Source: Aquimixticola soesokkakensis (GTDB lineage Bacteria; Pseudomonadota; Alphaproteobacteria; Rhodobacterales; Rhodobacteraceae). From it: a stretch of 64,000 nucleotides of DNA. The notes under the pieces were generated by a model. The model did no database searches and was not told where the DNA came from. It saw only the letters and a list, made by a program, of their open reading frames with translations. The stretch lies in NCBI RefSeq assembly GCF_900172375.1, contig NZ_FWFS01000004.1, positions 124,001-188,000 on the forward strand, written 5' to 3'. Below, in pieces: positions 56,683-64,000 of the stretch. The first letter of the stretch is position 1, and every line of letters starts with the position of its first letter. Both the position numbers and the translations under genes were made by a program.

Positions 56683-58695
56683 TCACTTTCGTTTCGACAA
56701 GCTAATGTTGGACAGCAGCGTGTCGAGGGCATTTCGTTCATTTCGACGCATGGGCGCGCCATTTTTACCGAAATCATATTCGGCGGTGTCTTCGGCTTCC
56801 GAGCGGGTTGCCCGGCCCAGCGCCTCGGCAGATTGCCCCAAGCGCCAGGTCAGCCCCTCGTCGTCGCCCTGATCCTCGCGGATCGAATCCAGAGCCACGG
56901 CAAGTTCGGAGCGGTGGCCCCGTTCGGCGCGCAGCTTTGCCAGTTCTTCGCTGACGCATTGCTGGGCCATTTCCGCATTCCCCGGCTTTCGCACGGGGGG
57001 CGCAATGGTTACGTGGCTTAGCGACATCAGCTTTTCAAGGGCCACAGCGCCGACATCTTGCAAGACCTGCGCGCGCAGGGCCTCGGCGTCCTCTTCTTCG
57101 GCGTGGCGCAACAGGCTTGAGAGGATCGCGCGGTGGTCGTCTGTGGTCAGGTCCAACCCCTCCAGCGGCGCGAGAAACGACAAGATGACCTGCGGCGTCA
57201 CCAAAAGCGTCGCCAGGATCACCGCCTCGCGCAGGTAGTCGGCATAGGCCGCATCGCCCCCCACGAGGGCCGAAGCCATCGCTTCGGGGGTCGGCACGGC
57301 GGGGGGCACGAATTTGCCAAACCGCCCCTTGCCCCCTGCGCCAAAGGTCGACTGTGGCGTGAAAGGGCGTTTGCCGCCCTGCCCGTTTGCGCCTGCGCCC
57401 TGCGCTTGCGGTTTCTGGCGGAAAAACTGCCACAGCTTTTGCTTGATTTCGGCCTCGTAATGTTCGCGCAAAAGCCGGTCCTCGATGCGCGCCGTCGCCT
57501 CGCGCAGCGCCTTTTCAAGGCCCGCCTTGCGTTCGGGGCTGTCAAAAACCTTGCCCTCGACCTCACGGTTCCACAGCAGGTCAATCAGCGGCCTTGCACC
57601 CTCGATCACCTCCTGCATGGCCTGCGCACCCTTGGCTTTGATCAGATCGTCGGGATCAAGCCCCTCGGGCAGAACCGCAAAGCGCAGCGACTGCCCGGGC
57701 GCGAGCATGGGCAGGGCAAGGTCGATGACCCGAAGGGCCGCGCGGATGCCCGCCTTGTCGCCATCCAGCGCGATGATCGGCTCGGGCGAGATGCGCCACA
57801 AAAGCTGCAGCTGCGTTTCGGTCACAGCGGTGCCAAGGGGCGCCACCGTCGCCTCGAACCCCGCGAGCGAGAGGGCAATCACATCCATGTAGCCCTCGGC
57901 CACGATCAGGGGCTGCCCCTTGCCGCAGGCCACGCGTGCGGGACCGTGATTGTACAGCGAGCGCCCCTTGTCAAAGAGGATCGTTTCATTGCCGTTTAGA
58001 TATTTCGCCCGCGCCTCGGGGTCCATCGAGCGGCCCCCAAAGGAGATGCAGCGCCCTTGGGCATTGCGGATCGGGAACATGATCCGCCCGCGAAACCGGT
58101 CATAGGGGCTGCGCCCGTCGTCGGGTTTGGCGGCAAGACCCGAGGCCAGCAGCTTGTCCATCGACACGCCCTGCCCCGTCAGATGGCCGATCAGCGCGTT
58201 GCCCTCGGGCGCGAAACCGATGTCGAATCGGTCCTGATCCGCCTCCGACAATCCACGCTTGGCCAGATAGGCGCGCGCCTGCGTGGCCGCATTGGTTTTG
58301 AGCGACAGGCGATAAAAGCGCACCGCCGCCTCCATCACATCGGCCAGTTCGCTGCGCTCATCCGCCTTTTCCTGAGCACGCGGATCGCGGGCGGGCATCT
58401 GCATCCCCGCCTCCGTCGCAAGGATTTCAATCGCCTCCATGAAGCCGACATTTTCGGTTTCGCGCACAAAGGAAATCGCATCGCCCTTGGCGTGGCAGCC
58501 AAAGCAGTAATAGTAGCCTTCGCGGTCTTTCACGTGGAAAGAGGCGGATTTTTCCTGATGGAAAGGACATGGTGCCCACCAATCGCCCTGTCCCTGATTG
58601 GACTTGCGATTGTCCCACAGGACTTTGCGCCCGACCACCTGCGCAAGCGAGGTGCGGGTCCGAAGCTCATCAAGGAAACCGGGTGGTAGACTCAT
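56683..58695 (-). CDS. dnaG: DNA primase DnaG
   Basis: A protein of 670 residues from ATG 58695. The CHC2 zinc finger (CPFHQEKSASFHVKDREGYYYCFGCHAKGD, in two parts) precedes the TOPRIM domain (VAEGYMDVIALSLAGFEATV, ALDGDKAGIRAALRVID) and the DnaB-binding C-terminus (SEELAKLRAERGHRSELAVA). It makes RNA primers for replication. A 297-bp gap (56386-56682) to rpoD holds no clear gene. A G-rich tract lies just upstream. Confidence 0.96.
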   Translation of the reverse strand: MSLPPGFLDELRTRTSLAQVVGRKVLWDNRKSNQGQGDWWAPCPFHQEKSASFHVKDREGYYYCFGCHAKGDAISFVRETENVGFMEAIEILATEAGMQMPARDPRAQEKADERSELADVMEAAVRFYRLSLKTNAATQARAYLAKRGLSEADQDRFDIGFAPEGNALIGHLTGQGVSMDKLLASGLAAKPDDGRSPYDRFRGRIMFPIRNAQGRCISFGGRSMDPEARAKYLNGNETILFDKGRSLYNHGPARVACGKGQPLIVAEGYMDVIALSLAGFEATVAPLGTAVTETQLQLLWRISPEPIIALDGDKAGIRAALRVIDLALPMLAPGQSLRFAVLPEGLDPDDLIKAKGAQAMQEVIEGARPLIDLLWNREVEGKVFDSPERKAGLEKALREATARIEDRLLREHYEAEIKQKLWQFFRQKPQAQGAGANGQGGKRPFTPQSTFGAGGKGRFGKFVPPAVPTPEAMASALVGGDAAYADYLREAVILATLLVTPQVILSFLAPLEGLDLTTDDHRAILSSLLRHAEEEDAEALRAQVLQDVGAVALEKLMSLSHVTIAPPVRKPGNAEMAQQCVSEELAKLRAERGHRSELAVALDSIREDQGDDEGLTWRLGQSAEALGRATRSEAEDTAEYDFGKNGAPMRRNERNALDTLLSNISLSKRK

Positions 58696-59225
58696 GCGCG
58701 TAGTATCCCCCCGCACGCCGCGCGCCGCAAGGGTGCGCAACCGCCAAAGCGCCCCGCCCGCGCAGCCGCCCAAGGACGGCTTCCGGGGAGGGTCTGGGGG
58801 AGGGGTCTGGGGGCAGGCCCGGGGAAGGCTCGGGGGCGGGCCTTGGTAACCTTTTGGGCAAGACCCGCACATTTGCGCCCCAACGCTGCCCTTTGAGGCG
58901 GCCAGACCTGCGTTACCCCCCGCGCAACCACCCCGTTTTCAACGTCAAAGCCGAATCACATTGCCTTTTAATCAAATGCTTTCGACCCGTGCGGCGCAGG
59001 CTTTGCGGCCCCGCCCTGTCGGCAATGTGGCAGCATCAGGGCAGCCCTTTCGCAATGAGCAACAATTGACCCAACCCCCGCCACTTTGTCGCCCCAGTTC
59101 TCGCCAATACCTCAATAGAGTTGGAAGAGGAGTGGCAGAATGCCTTATACACAACGCAAGAGATCGGAACTGGGCCGTCTCGAAACGTGGTTGGGGGCGC
59201 CACTCCTGAATTGGAGCATGGTGCT
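58696..59225. other. Intergenic region with long G-rich tract
   Basis: 530 bp between divergent dnaG and tadG starts. It holds many G tracts on the plus strand at about 58786-58844, including GGGGAGGG, GGGGGAGGGG, GGGGGC and GGGGCGGG, with short loops. This has G-quadruplex potential and is C-rich on the dnaG sense strand, upstream of its start. No gene is seen. Confidence 0.6.
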
Positions 59226-60923
59226 ATGATGGGTCGTCTTTTTTCAAGGCGTGGAACGGCTGAGACACAGGATGTGATCCGCGAAGCGGTGCGTCCGGTT
59301 GTGGCAGCGCGTAGTGTGTCGTCCACTTTGCGGATGAGCACGGCAAAATTCGTACGGGCCGACGATGGCTCTATCGCCATTCTGACCGTCTTTATGATCG
59401 CCATGATCGGCGGCCTTGCGGGGATGGGCGTTGACCTGATGCGCCACGAAGCGATGCGGACCCGTGTTCAGAACACGCTGGACCGCGCGATTCTCGCAGC
59501 GGCCAGCCTGAAAAACACCCAAGACCCCCAAACGGTCGTGAACGACTATTTCCGCGGCGCCGGCATGGAAGGCGCGTTGACCACCATTACGGTCGACGAG
59601 GATCTGGGCTACCGCACCGTCACCGCCGAAGCGATTTTCGAAATGGACACGCTGTTTTTCAGCTGGGTCGGCATCGACACGCTCAACATCAACGTCGCTG
59701 GCACCGCCGAGCAGCGGATTTCGGATCTGGAAATCTCGCTCGTGCTCGACGTGTCGACCTCGATGGAAGGCACCAAACTGGGCCAGCTCAAAACGGCCGC
59801 CAAAGAATTCGCCGATACGGTGTTCGACGCTTCCGAAGAAGGCGCCGTTTCCGTGTCCGTCATTCCCTATTCCACGCAGGTCAGCCTTGGCTCGACGCTG
59901 GCGCCGGAATATGCGCTGACCACCGAACACGCCTATTCTGCCTGTGCCGAATTCGCCGAGGCCGATTTTTCCTCGACCAGCATCGATCCGACCGCCTCGT
60001 TGCAGCGCGCCACGCATTTCGACCCCTTCACAGGGTCCAATACCAATCCCGAGATCAAATCGCCGATCTGTGCCACCACGGAGTCGCAGGCGATCATGCC
60101 GTTGTCGGGTTCCCTTGATGCCGTCAAAAGCAAGATCACGAACCTCAATGCGAAAGGGAACACCTCTATCGACCTCGGGATCAAATGGGGCACGGCCCTG
60201 CTCGACCCCGAAACCGCCCCCGTGGTGCAGAGCCTCGTCAGCAAGGGCAAGCTCGATCAATCCTTCATCAACCGCCCCGCGTCCTATGACGACAGCGCGA
60301 CGATGAAGGTGATGGTGGTGATGACCGACGGTCTCAACACCCAGCAATACCGGATCAACGACAGCTACACCTCCGGCATGTCGGATGTGTATGTCGATAG
60401 CGCCAACCGCAGCAACATCGCCTTCCAAATCGTGAAAGAGGAATGCACCAAGACCTACGTCAGCACCGGCCGGCGCAGCGGGTACTACCGAACGACCTGT
60501 GAAGACGTGACATCCTACTATTACCCCGCCTCGCGCAACTATTCCTCGAATGCGCCGGGGGGAAGTCGCGCCACACAGCTGAGCTGGGTTGATGTCTTTG
60601 GCTCCATGTCGCTCTATTTCCACGCCTATGGCCGCTACACCATGTCGGGCAACGCGAACGACTATTACCACTGGTACACCTACGCGATGGGCGGCCCTGA
60701 CACCTCGGAAAAAGACACCCGCATGAGCGCGATCTGTTCTGCTGCAAAAGACGCAGGGATCATGATCTTTACCATCGGCTTCGAAATCGAGGACGACTAC
60801 GAACCCGGCCTCAAGGCCTGCGCCTCTTCGGCCAGCCACTACTACCGCGTCGAGGGGATGGAAATTGCCGAAGCCTTTAACGCAGTTGCCGCGAAACTTA
60901 CTCAATTGAGGTTGGTGCAATGA
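59226..60923 (+). CDS. TadG-like protein with von Willebrand factor A domain
   Basis: A protein of 565 residues from ATG 59226 (ATG 59229 also possible). The N-terminal DDGSIAILTVFMIAMIGGLAG is a Tad pseudopilin-type helix with a Glu-free DGSIA start. The vWA domain carries the MIDAS motif LDVSTSMEGTKL (D-x-S-x-S) and VVMTDGLNTQ. TadG-like proteins stabilise or anchor Flp pili at the cell envelope. A long inserted region after residue 380 is rich in Tyr and Ser. Overlaps the next gene by 4 bp. Confidence 0.85.
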   Translation: MMGRLFSRRGTAETQDVIREAVRPVVAARSVSSTLRMSTAKFVRADDGSIAILTVFMIAMIGGLAGMGVDLMRHEAMRTRVQNTLDRAILAAASLKNTQDPQTVVNDYFRGAGMEGALTTITVDEDLGYRTVTAEAIFEMDTLFFSWVGIDTLNINVAGTAEQRISDLEISLVLDVSTSMEGTKLGQLKTAAKEFADTVFDASEEGAVSVSVIPYSTQVSLGSTLAPEYALTTEHAYSACAEFAEADFSSTSIDPTASLQRATHFDPFTGSNTNPEIKSPICATTESQAIMPLSGSLDAVKSKITNLNAKGNTSIDLGIKWGTALLDPETAPVVQSLVSKGKLDQSFINRPASYDDSATMKVMVVMTDGLNTQQYRINDSYTSGMSDVYVDSANRSNIAFQIVKEECTKTYVSTGRRSGYYRTTCEDVTSYYYPASRNYSSNAPGGSRATQLSWVDVFGSMSLYFHAYGRYTMSGNANDYYHWYTYAMGGPDTSEKDTRMSAICSAAKDAGIMIFTIGFEIEDDYEPGLKACASSASHYYRVEGMEIAEAFNAVAAKLTQLRLVQ

Positions 60924-61483
60924 CGCAGTCGATGTTCAAACTCCCCGCACGCCTCGCCCGCCCCTTCAAGCGCTTCAAACGCGATGAAAGCGGCGCTGCG
61001 GCGACGGTCGAGCTGGTCTTGATCTACCCCGCCATCCTCTTGTTGATGATGGTCGGCTATGAAATCAGCTACCTCTCGGTCAGCCAGGCCATGCTCGAAC
61101 GGGGCCTTGATATGGCCGTGCGCGATCTGCGCCTTGGTCGCACGGGCCAGGTGACCCCGGCCAAACTGGCCTCTGCGACCTGCGAATATGCCCGCTATGT
61201 GCGCAATTGCGAAAGCCGCATCATCGTCGAACTGGACCCGGTGTCGACCGATGACTGGTCCATGCCCAACCCCTGGGCGATGTGTGACGCCCAAAGCGCC
61301 ACTTCGGCCAATCCCGATAGCAAGTTCGACAAGGGCAATGAGAACGAACTGATGCTGGTGCGCGCCTGCATCATGGCCAATCCCGTCTTCCCCGTTGCGG
61401 CGCTGTTCAGCTCCAGCAGCACCGATGATGGCGCTTATCCGCTGTCGGCCAACTCGGCCTTTGTCAACGAACCCAACATTTAA
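60920..61483 (+). CDS. TadE-like pseudopilin
   Basis: A protein of 187 residues. RDESGAAATVELVLIYPAILLLMMVGYEIS has the TadE signature, a prepilin-like G/A-x-x-x-V-E start of a hydrophobic helix, near residue 25. After processing by prepilin peptidase it would be a minor component of the Flp/Tad pilus or related secretion system. It sits between TadG-like and TadF-like genes. Confidence 0.85.
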   Translation: MTQSMFKLPARLARPFKRFKRDESGAAATVELVLIYPAILLLMMVGYEISYLSVSQAMLERGLDMAVRDLRLGRTGQVTPAKLASATCEYARYVRNCESRIIVELDPVSTDDWSMPNPWAMCDAQSATSANPDSKFDKGNENELMLVRACIMANPVFPVAALFSSSSTDDGAYPLSANSAFVNEPNI

Positions 61484-61494
61484 GGAGGCCCGAG

Positions 61495-62055
61495 ATGATC
61501 CGCTTTAGCAAACGCCTTGCGACCCGCATCCGGACCTTTGGCAAGGACACCGACGGTTCCTACACAGTAGAAGCCATGTTCATGCTGCCGCTCCTGATCT
61601 TTTTCATGATGGCGCTCTATGTCTATTTTGCAGGCTACCGCGCCAAGCTCACGTCGGAAAAGGCCGCCTATGTGGTTGCCGATCTTCTGTCGCGTCAAAC
61701 CGATGAAGTCGACGCAAAGTTCGTGGATGGCATGGGCGATGTCTTTGCCTATCTGACCCGCTCGGACAACAGCGGGCTGACGGCCTCCTCGGTGCGCTGG
61801 AGCGAAAGCGTGAACAACGGCGCCTATGTGATCGAATGGTCGCAAAGCACCGGCACACGGGGCGCGCTGACCTCTGCGCAACTCAGCGACTATGAAGACC
61901 GCCTGCCAACGATGGTGGATGGCGAAACCGTCGTGATCATCCAGACCAGCGAAACCTGGAGCCCGCCCTTCGATGCGGGGGTCGCACAGACCGAATTCGA
62001 CAATTTCGTCGTGACCTCTCCGCGCTTTGCCGCTCAGGTCGCCTGGGCGAACTAA
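61495..62055 (+). CDS. TadF/TadE-like pseudopilin
   Basis: A protein of 186 residues starting MIRFSKRLATRIRTFGKDTD. DGSYTVEAMFMLPLLIFFMMALYVYFAGY shows the same G-x-x-x-V-E pseudopilin start. It is similar in layout to the preceding gene, 11 bp away, behind AGGAGG. The three-gene cluster lacks the ATPase and major pilin genes, which must be elsewhere. Confidence 0.82.
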   Translation: MIRFSKRLATRIRTFGKDTDGSYTVEAMFMLPLLIFFMMALYVYFAGYRAKLTSEKAAYVVADLLSRQTDEVDAKFVDGMGDVFAYLTRSDNSGLTASSVRWSESVNNGAYVIEWSQSTGTRGALTSAQLSDYEDRLPTMVDGETVVIIQTSETWSPPFDAGVAQTEFDNFVVTSPRFAAQVAWAN

Positions 62056-62087
62056 GCGCCGCCTGTCGCGACACCGCCCAAAACAGC

Positions 62088-62118
62088 AAGGGCCGGCCTT
62101 TCGGGGCTGGCCCTTTTT
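62088..62118 (+). terminator. Intrinsic terminator after the Tad cluster
   Basis: GGGCCGGCC (62090-62098) pairs with GGCTGGCCC (62105-62113) with one G-U pair, followed by TTTTT (62114-62118). It ends the three-gene transcript. Confidence 0.85.
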
Positions 62119-62202
62119 GCGCCTTCACCGGCGCGTGCCACACCACATTGCGCAGGACCAAAGGCACGGCTAGGGTGCGCCAAACCCCAACAGGAACCGC
62201 AG

Positions 62203-62490
62203 ATGATCCACCCGCGCGCCAAAGCCCTCCGCCTGACCGAATTGGCCTGCTGTCGCGCAGGATTGGCGGGCCTGTGCCTGTGGCTTGCGGGCTGCACGCC
62301 GCCGCCCCAACTCGATGCCGCCCTTTCCCGGCAGGCCTTGGGCGCGGACTATCCCGTTTTGCTGCCGACGGCTGATTTCGCGGCAACGCCCGAGGCCACA
62401 ACCAGCCTCACGGCGCAAGGCGCTGCGCTGGAGGCGCGCGCGGCAGCCCTACGCGCGCGCGCCGACACCCTGCGGGCGCAACCGCTGTAG
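62203..62490 (+). CDS. Small hypothetical lipoprotein
   Basis: A protein of 95 residues. A signal sequence (TELACCRAGLAGLCLWLAGC) with lipobox WLAGC gives a lipidated Cys near residue 31. The mature part is short and ends in an Ala/Arg-rich helix (LEARAAALRARADTLRAQPL), like a short coiled coil. No family is recognised. It stands upstream of hom with 133 bp between. Confidence 0.65.
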   Translation: MIHPRAKALRLTELACCRAGLAGLCLWLAGCTPPPQLDAALSRQALGADYPVLLPTADFAATPEATTSLTAQGAALEARAAALRARADTLRAQPL

Positions 62491-62623
62491 ACACCGCCTT
62501 TTGCGGCCTGTCGCGGCCCGTTGCAGCCTGTCGCGCGGTCCGACATTGCACCAAAGGGATTTCCCCGCTAACAGAACGCGATCCATTTCGACCATCCAAC
62601 AGACCAAAGCCGGAGCCAATCCC

Positions 62624-63937
62624 ATGACCCCCACCGACAAGAGCCAATCCCCCCTGCGTCTCGGCATTGCGGGTCTGGGCACCGTCGGCATCGGCGTGGT
62701 AAAAATCATCGACAAAAAAGCCGCCCTGCTCGAAGCGCGCACTGGCCGTAAAGTGGTCATCACCGCCGTTTCTGCCCGTTCCAAAGACAAGGACCGCGGC
62801 GTGGATCTGTCGGCTTACGCGTGGGAAAGCGATCCGGTCGCCTTGGCCAAACGCGACGACATCGACGTGTTCGTCGAACTGATGGGCGGTGCAGATGGCC
62901 CTGCCAAAGATGCCACCCAAGCCGCGATTGCCAGCGGCAAGGATGTCGTCACGGCAAACAAAGCCATGCTGGCGCTACACGGGCAGGAACTGGCAGAAGC
63001 CGCCGAAGCGCGCGATCTGGTGATCCGCTTCGAGGCGGCGGTCGCTGGCGGCATTCCAGTCGTCAAATCCCTGACCGAAGGCCTTGCGGGCAATGAAATC
63101 AAGCGCGTCATGGGCGTGATGAACGGCACCTGCAACTACATCCTCACCCGCATGGAAGAAACGCGCCAACCCTATGGCGTTCTGTTCGACGAATGCGCCA
63201 AACTCGGCTATCTCGAAGCCGATCCGACGCTCGATGTGGGCGGCATCGACGCAGGGCACAAACTGGCGCTGCTTGCGGCCATCGCCTATGGCACGCAGGT
63301 CGATTTCGACGCGATCACCATTGAGGGCATTCAGGACATCACGCTCGATGACATCGAACAGGCCAGCGAACTTGGCTATAAAATCAAACTCTTGGGTGTG
63401 GCGCAAATGTCTGCGCGCGGCCTTGAGCAACGCATGACCCCCTGCCTTGTGCCCGCAACTTCGCCGCTGGGGCAACTGGCGGGCGGCACCAATATGGTGG
63501 TGCTCGAAGGCGACGATGTCGGGCAGATCGTGCTGCGCGGCGCAGGCGCGGGCGAAGGCCCGACCGCCTCTGCCGTCCTGTCGGATATTTGCGACATCGC
63601 GCGCGGGATTCGCATGGCGACCTTTGGTCAGAACGCCAGCGCGCTGGTCGCCGCCAAACCCGCGATCGCCGCCATCCCTGCGCCCTATTACCTGCGCCTC
63701 GAACTTGAGGACAAACCGGGTGCCTTGGCCAAGGTCGCCTTTGCACTCGGCGATGCGGGCGTCTCCATCGATCAGATGCGCCAATACGGCAATGACGACC
63801 AATATCCCGACACCTCGCCCGTGGTGATTGTCACCGATGCCTGTATGCGTTCCTCGCTCGACCTTGCCATCGAAGCCGCCCGCAAGACCGGCGTTCTGGC
63901 CTCCGATCCGGTCGCGATTCGCATCGAAGAAGTCTAA
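62624..63937 (+). CDS. hom: Homoserine dehydrogenase
   Basis: A protein of 437 residues from ATG 62624. LRLGIAGLGTVGIGVVKIID is the NAD(P) loop; AAVAGGIPVVKSLTEGLAGN, VMGVMNGTCNYILTRMEETR and LGYLEADPTLDVGGIDAGHK are the catalytic-domain motifs. A C-terminal ACT domain (YYLRLELEDKPGALAKVAFA) allows feedback control by threonine. It reduces aspartate semialdehyde to homoserine for Thr and Met synthesis. The last 63 bp of the window hold nothing recognisable. Confidence 0.96.
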   Translation: MTPTDKSQSPLRLGIAGLGTVGIGVVKIIDKKAALLEARTGRKVVITAVSARSKDKDRGVDLSAYAWESDPVALAKRDDIDVFVELMGGADGPAKDATQAAIASGKDVVTANKAMLALHGQELAEAAEARDLVIRFEAAVAGGIPVVKSLTEGLAGNEIKRVMGVMNGTCNYILTRMEETRQPYGVLFDECAKLGYLEADPTLDVGGIDAGHKLALLAAIAYGTQVDFDAITIEGIQDITLDDIEQASELGYKIKLLGVAQMSARGLEQRMTPCLVPATSPLGQLAGGTNMVVLEGDDVGQIVLRGAGAGEGPTASAVLSDICDIARGIRMATFGQNASALVAAKPAIAAIPAPYYLRLELEDKPGALAKVAFALGDAGVSIDQMRQYGNDDQYPDTSPVVIVTDACMRSSLDLAIEAARKTGVLASDPVAIRIEEV

Positions 63938-64000
63938 GCCTGTGCGCCGAGCGAGGTGCAAAGCCGATTGCGCCCGCCCCCGTTCCAGCGCCATAAGGGC

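Noticed and set aside
59244-60920. A 558-codon minus-strand frame across the tadG-like gene
   Set aside because: An antisense shadow with high His, Gly and Arg content; the plus strand has a pseudopilin helix and a MIDAS vWA domain.

Overview
This window is a 64 kb piece of a high-GC alphaproteobacterial chromosome, most likely Rhodobacterales (Roseobacter or Rhodobacter relatives). The evidence is the set of short lineage-typical proteins (DUF6476, DUF6324, MmcB), an RpoH with the QKLFFNLR box, an RpoD-DnaG pair, a RibB whose cyclohydrolase half has lost its zinc cysteines, and long antisense shadow frames typical of strong GC3 bias. No species can be named from the sequence alone.

Layout. 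(1) 1-4164 is host core: the N-terminus of a membrane-anchored endonuclease/exonuclease/phosphatase protein, a Gfo/Idh/MocA oxidoreductase, rpoH, an RluD-type pseudouridine synthase and a DUF6476 membrane protein. (2) 4267-40610 is a complete-looking temperate siphovirus of about 36.3 kb integrated in tRNA-His(GTG). A 48-bp direct repeat marks both ends and inverted arm sites flank it. (3) 40564-44798 holds the tRNA, DUF6324, mmcB, a structured RNA (6S-like) with a bidirectional terminator, then nusB-ribH-ribB-ribE. (4) 45105-49794 is a plus-strand capsule block (KpsS-like, Wza/KpsD-like, KpsC) lying inside the riboflavin cluster. (5) 49791-54314 holds ribD-nrdR, a YjbQ protein, a dienelactone hydrolase and an HxlR/QorB divergent pair. 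(6) 54376-58695 holds rpoD and dnaG. (7) 59226-62055 is a three-gene Tad pseudopilin and vWA cluster. (8) 62203-63937 holds a small lipoprotein and homoserine dehydrogenase.

Prophage logic. A divergent switch (Cro-like 32540-32827, XRE repressor 32915-33232) is surrounded by three copies of GACC-N5-GGTC. Leftward transcription then runs through a CII-like regulator, DNA-modifying and replication genes, an iteron-like ACTGTC array with a perfect DnaA box, a DUF6456-like candidate late regulator, HNH-TerS-TerL, an HK97-type head, a tail with a -1 frameshift chaperone, an SGNH-hydrolase fibre, and a lysis module built on a holin-lysozyme fusion plus an Rz/Rz1 pair. Rightward transcription runs through a ladder of tightly overlapping small early genes, including a probable Acb2/Tad1-family anti-defence protein, to an excisionase-like gene and the integrase. 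AT-richer cargo sits at the left end (5971-6723) and, on the opposite strand, inside the head-tail operon (20016-20600).

The most interesting items are the A9 programmed frameshift that creates a roughly 191-residue tail chaperone fusion, the helically phased ACTGTC array, the opposite-strand cargo gene, the Acb2-like protein and the holin-endolysin fusion.
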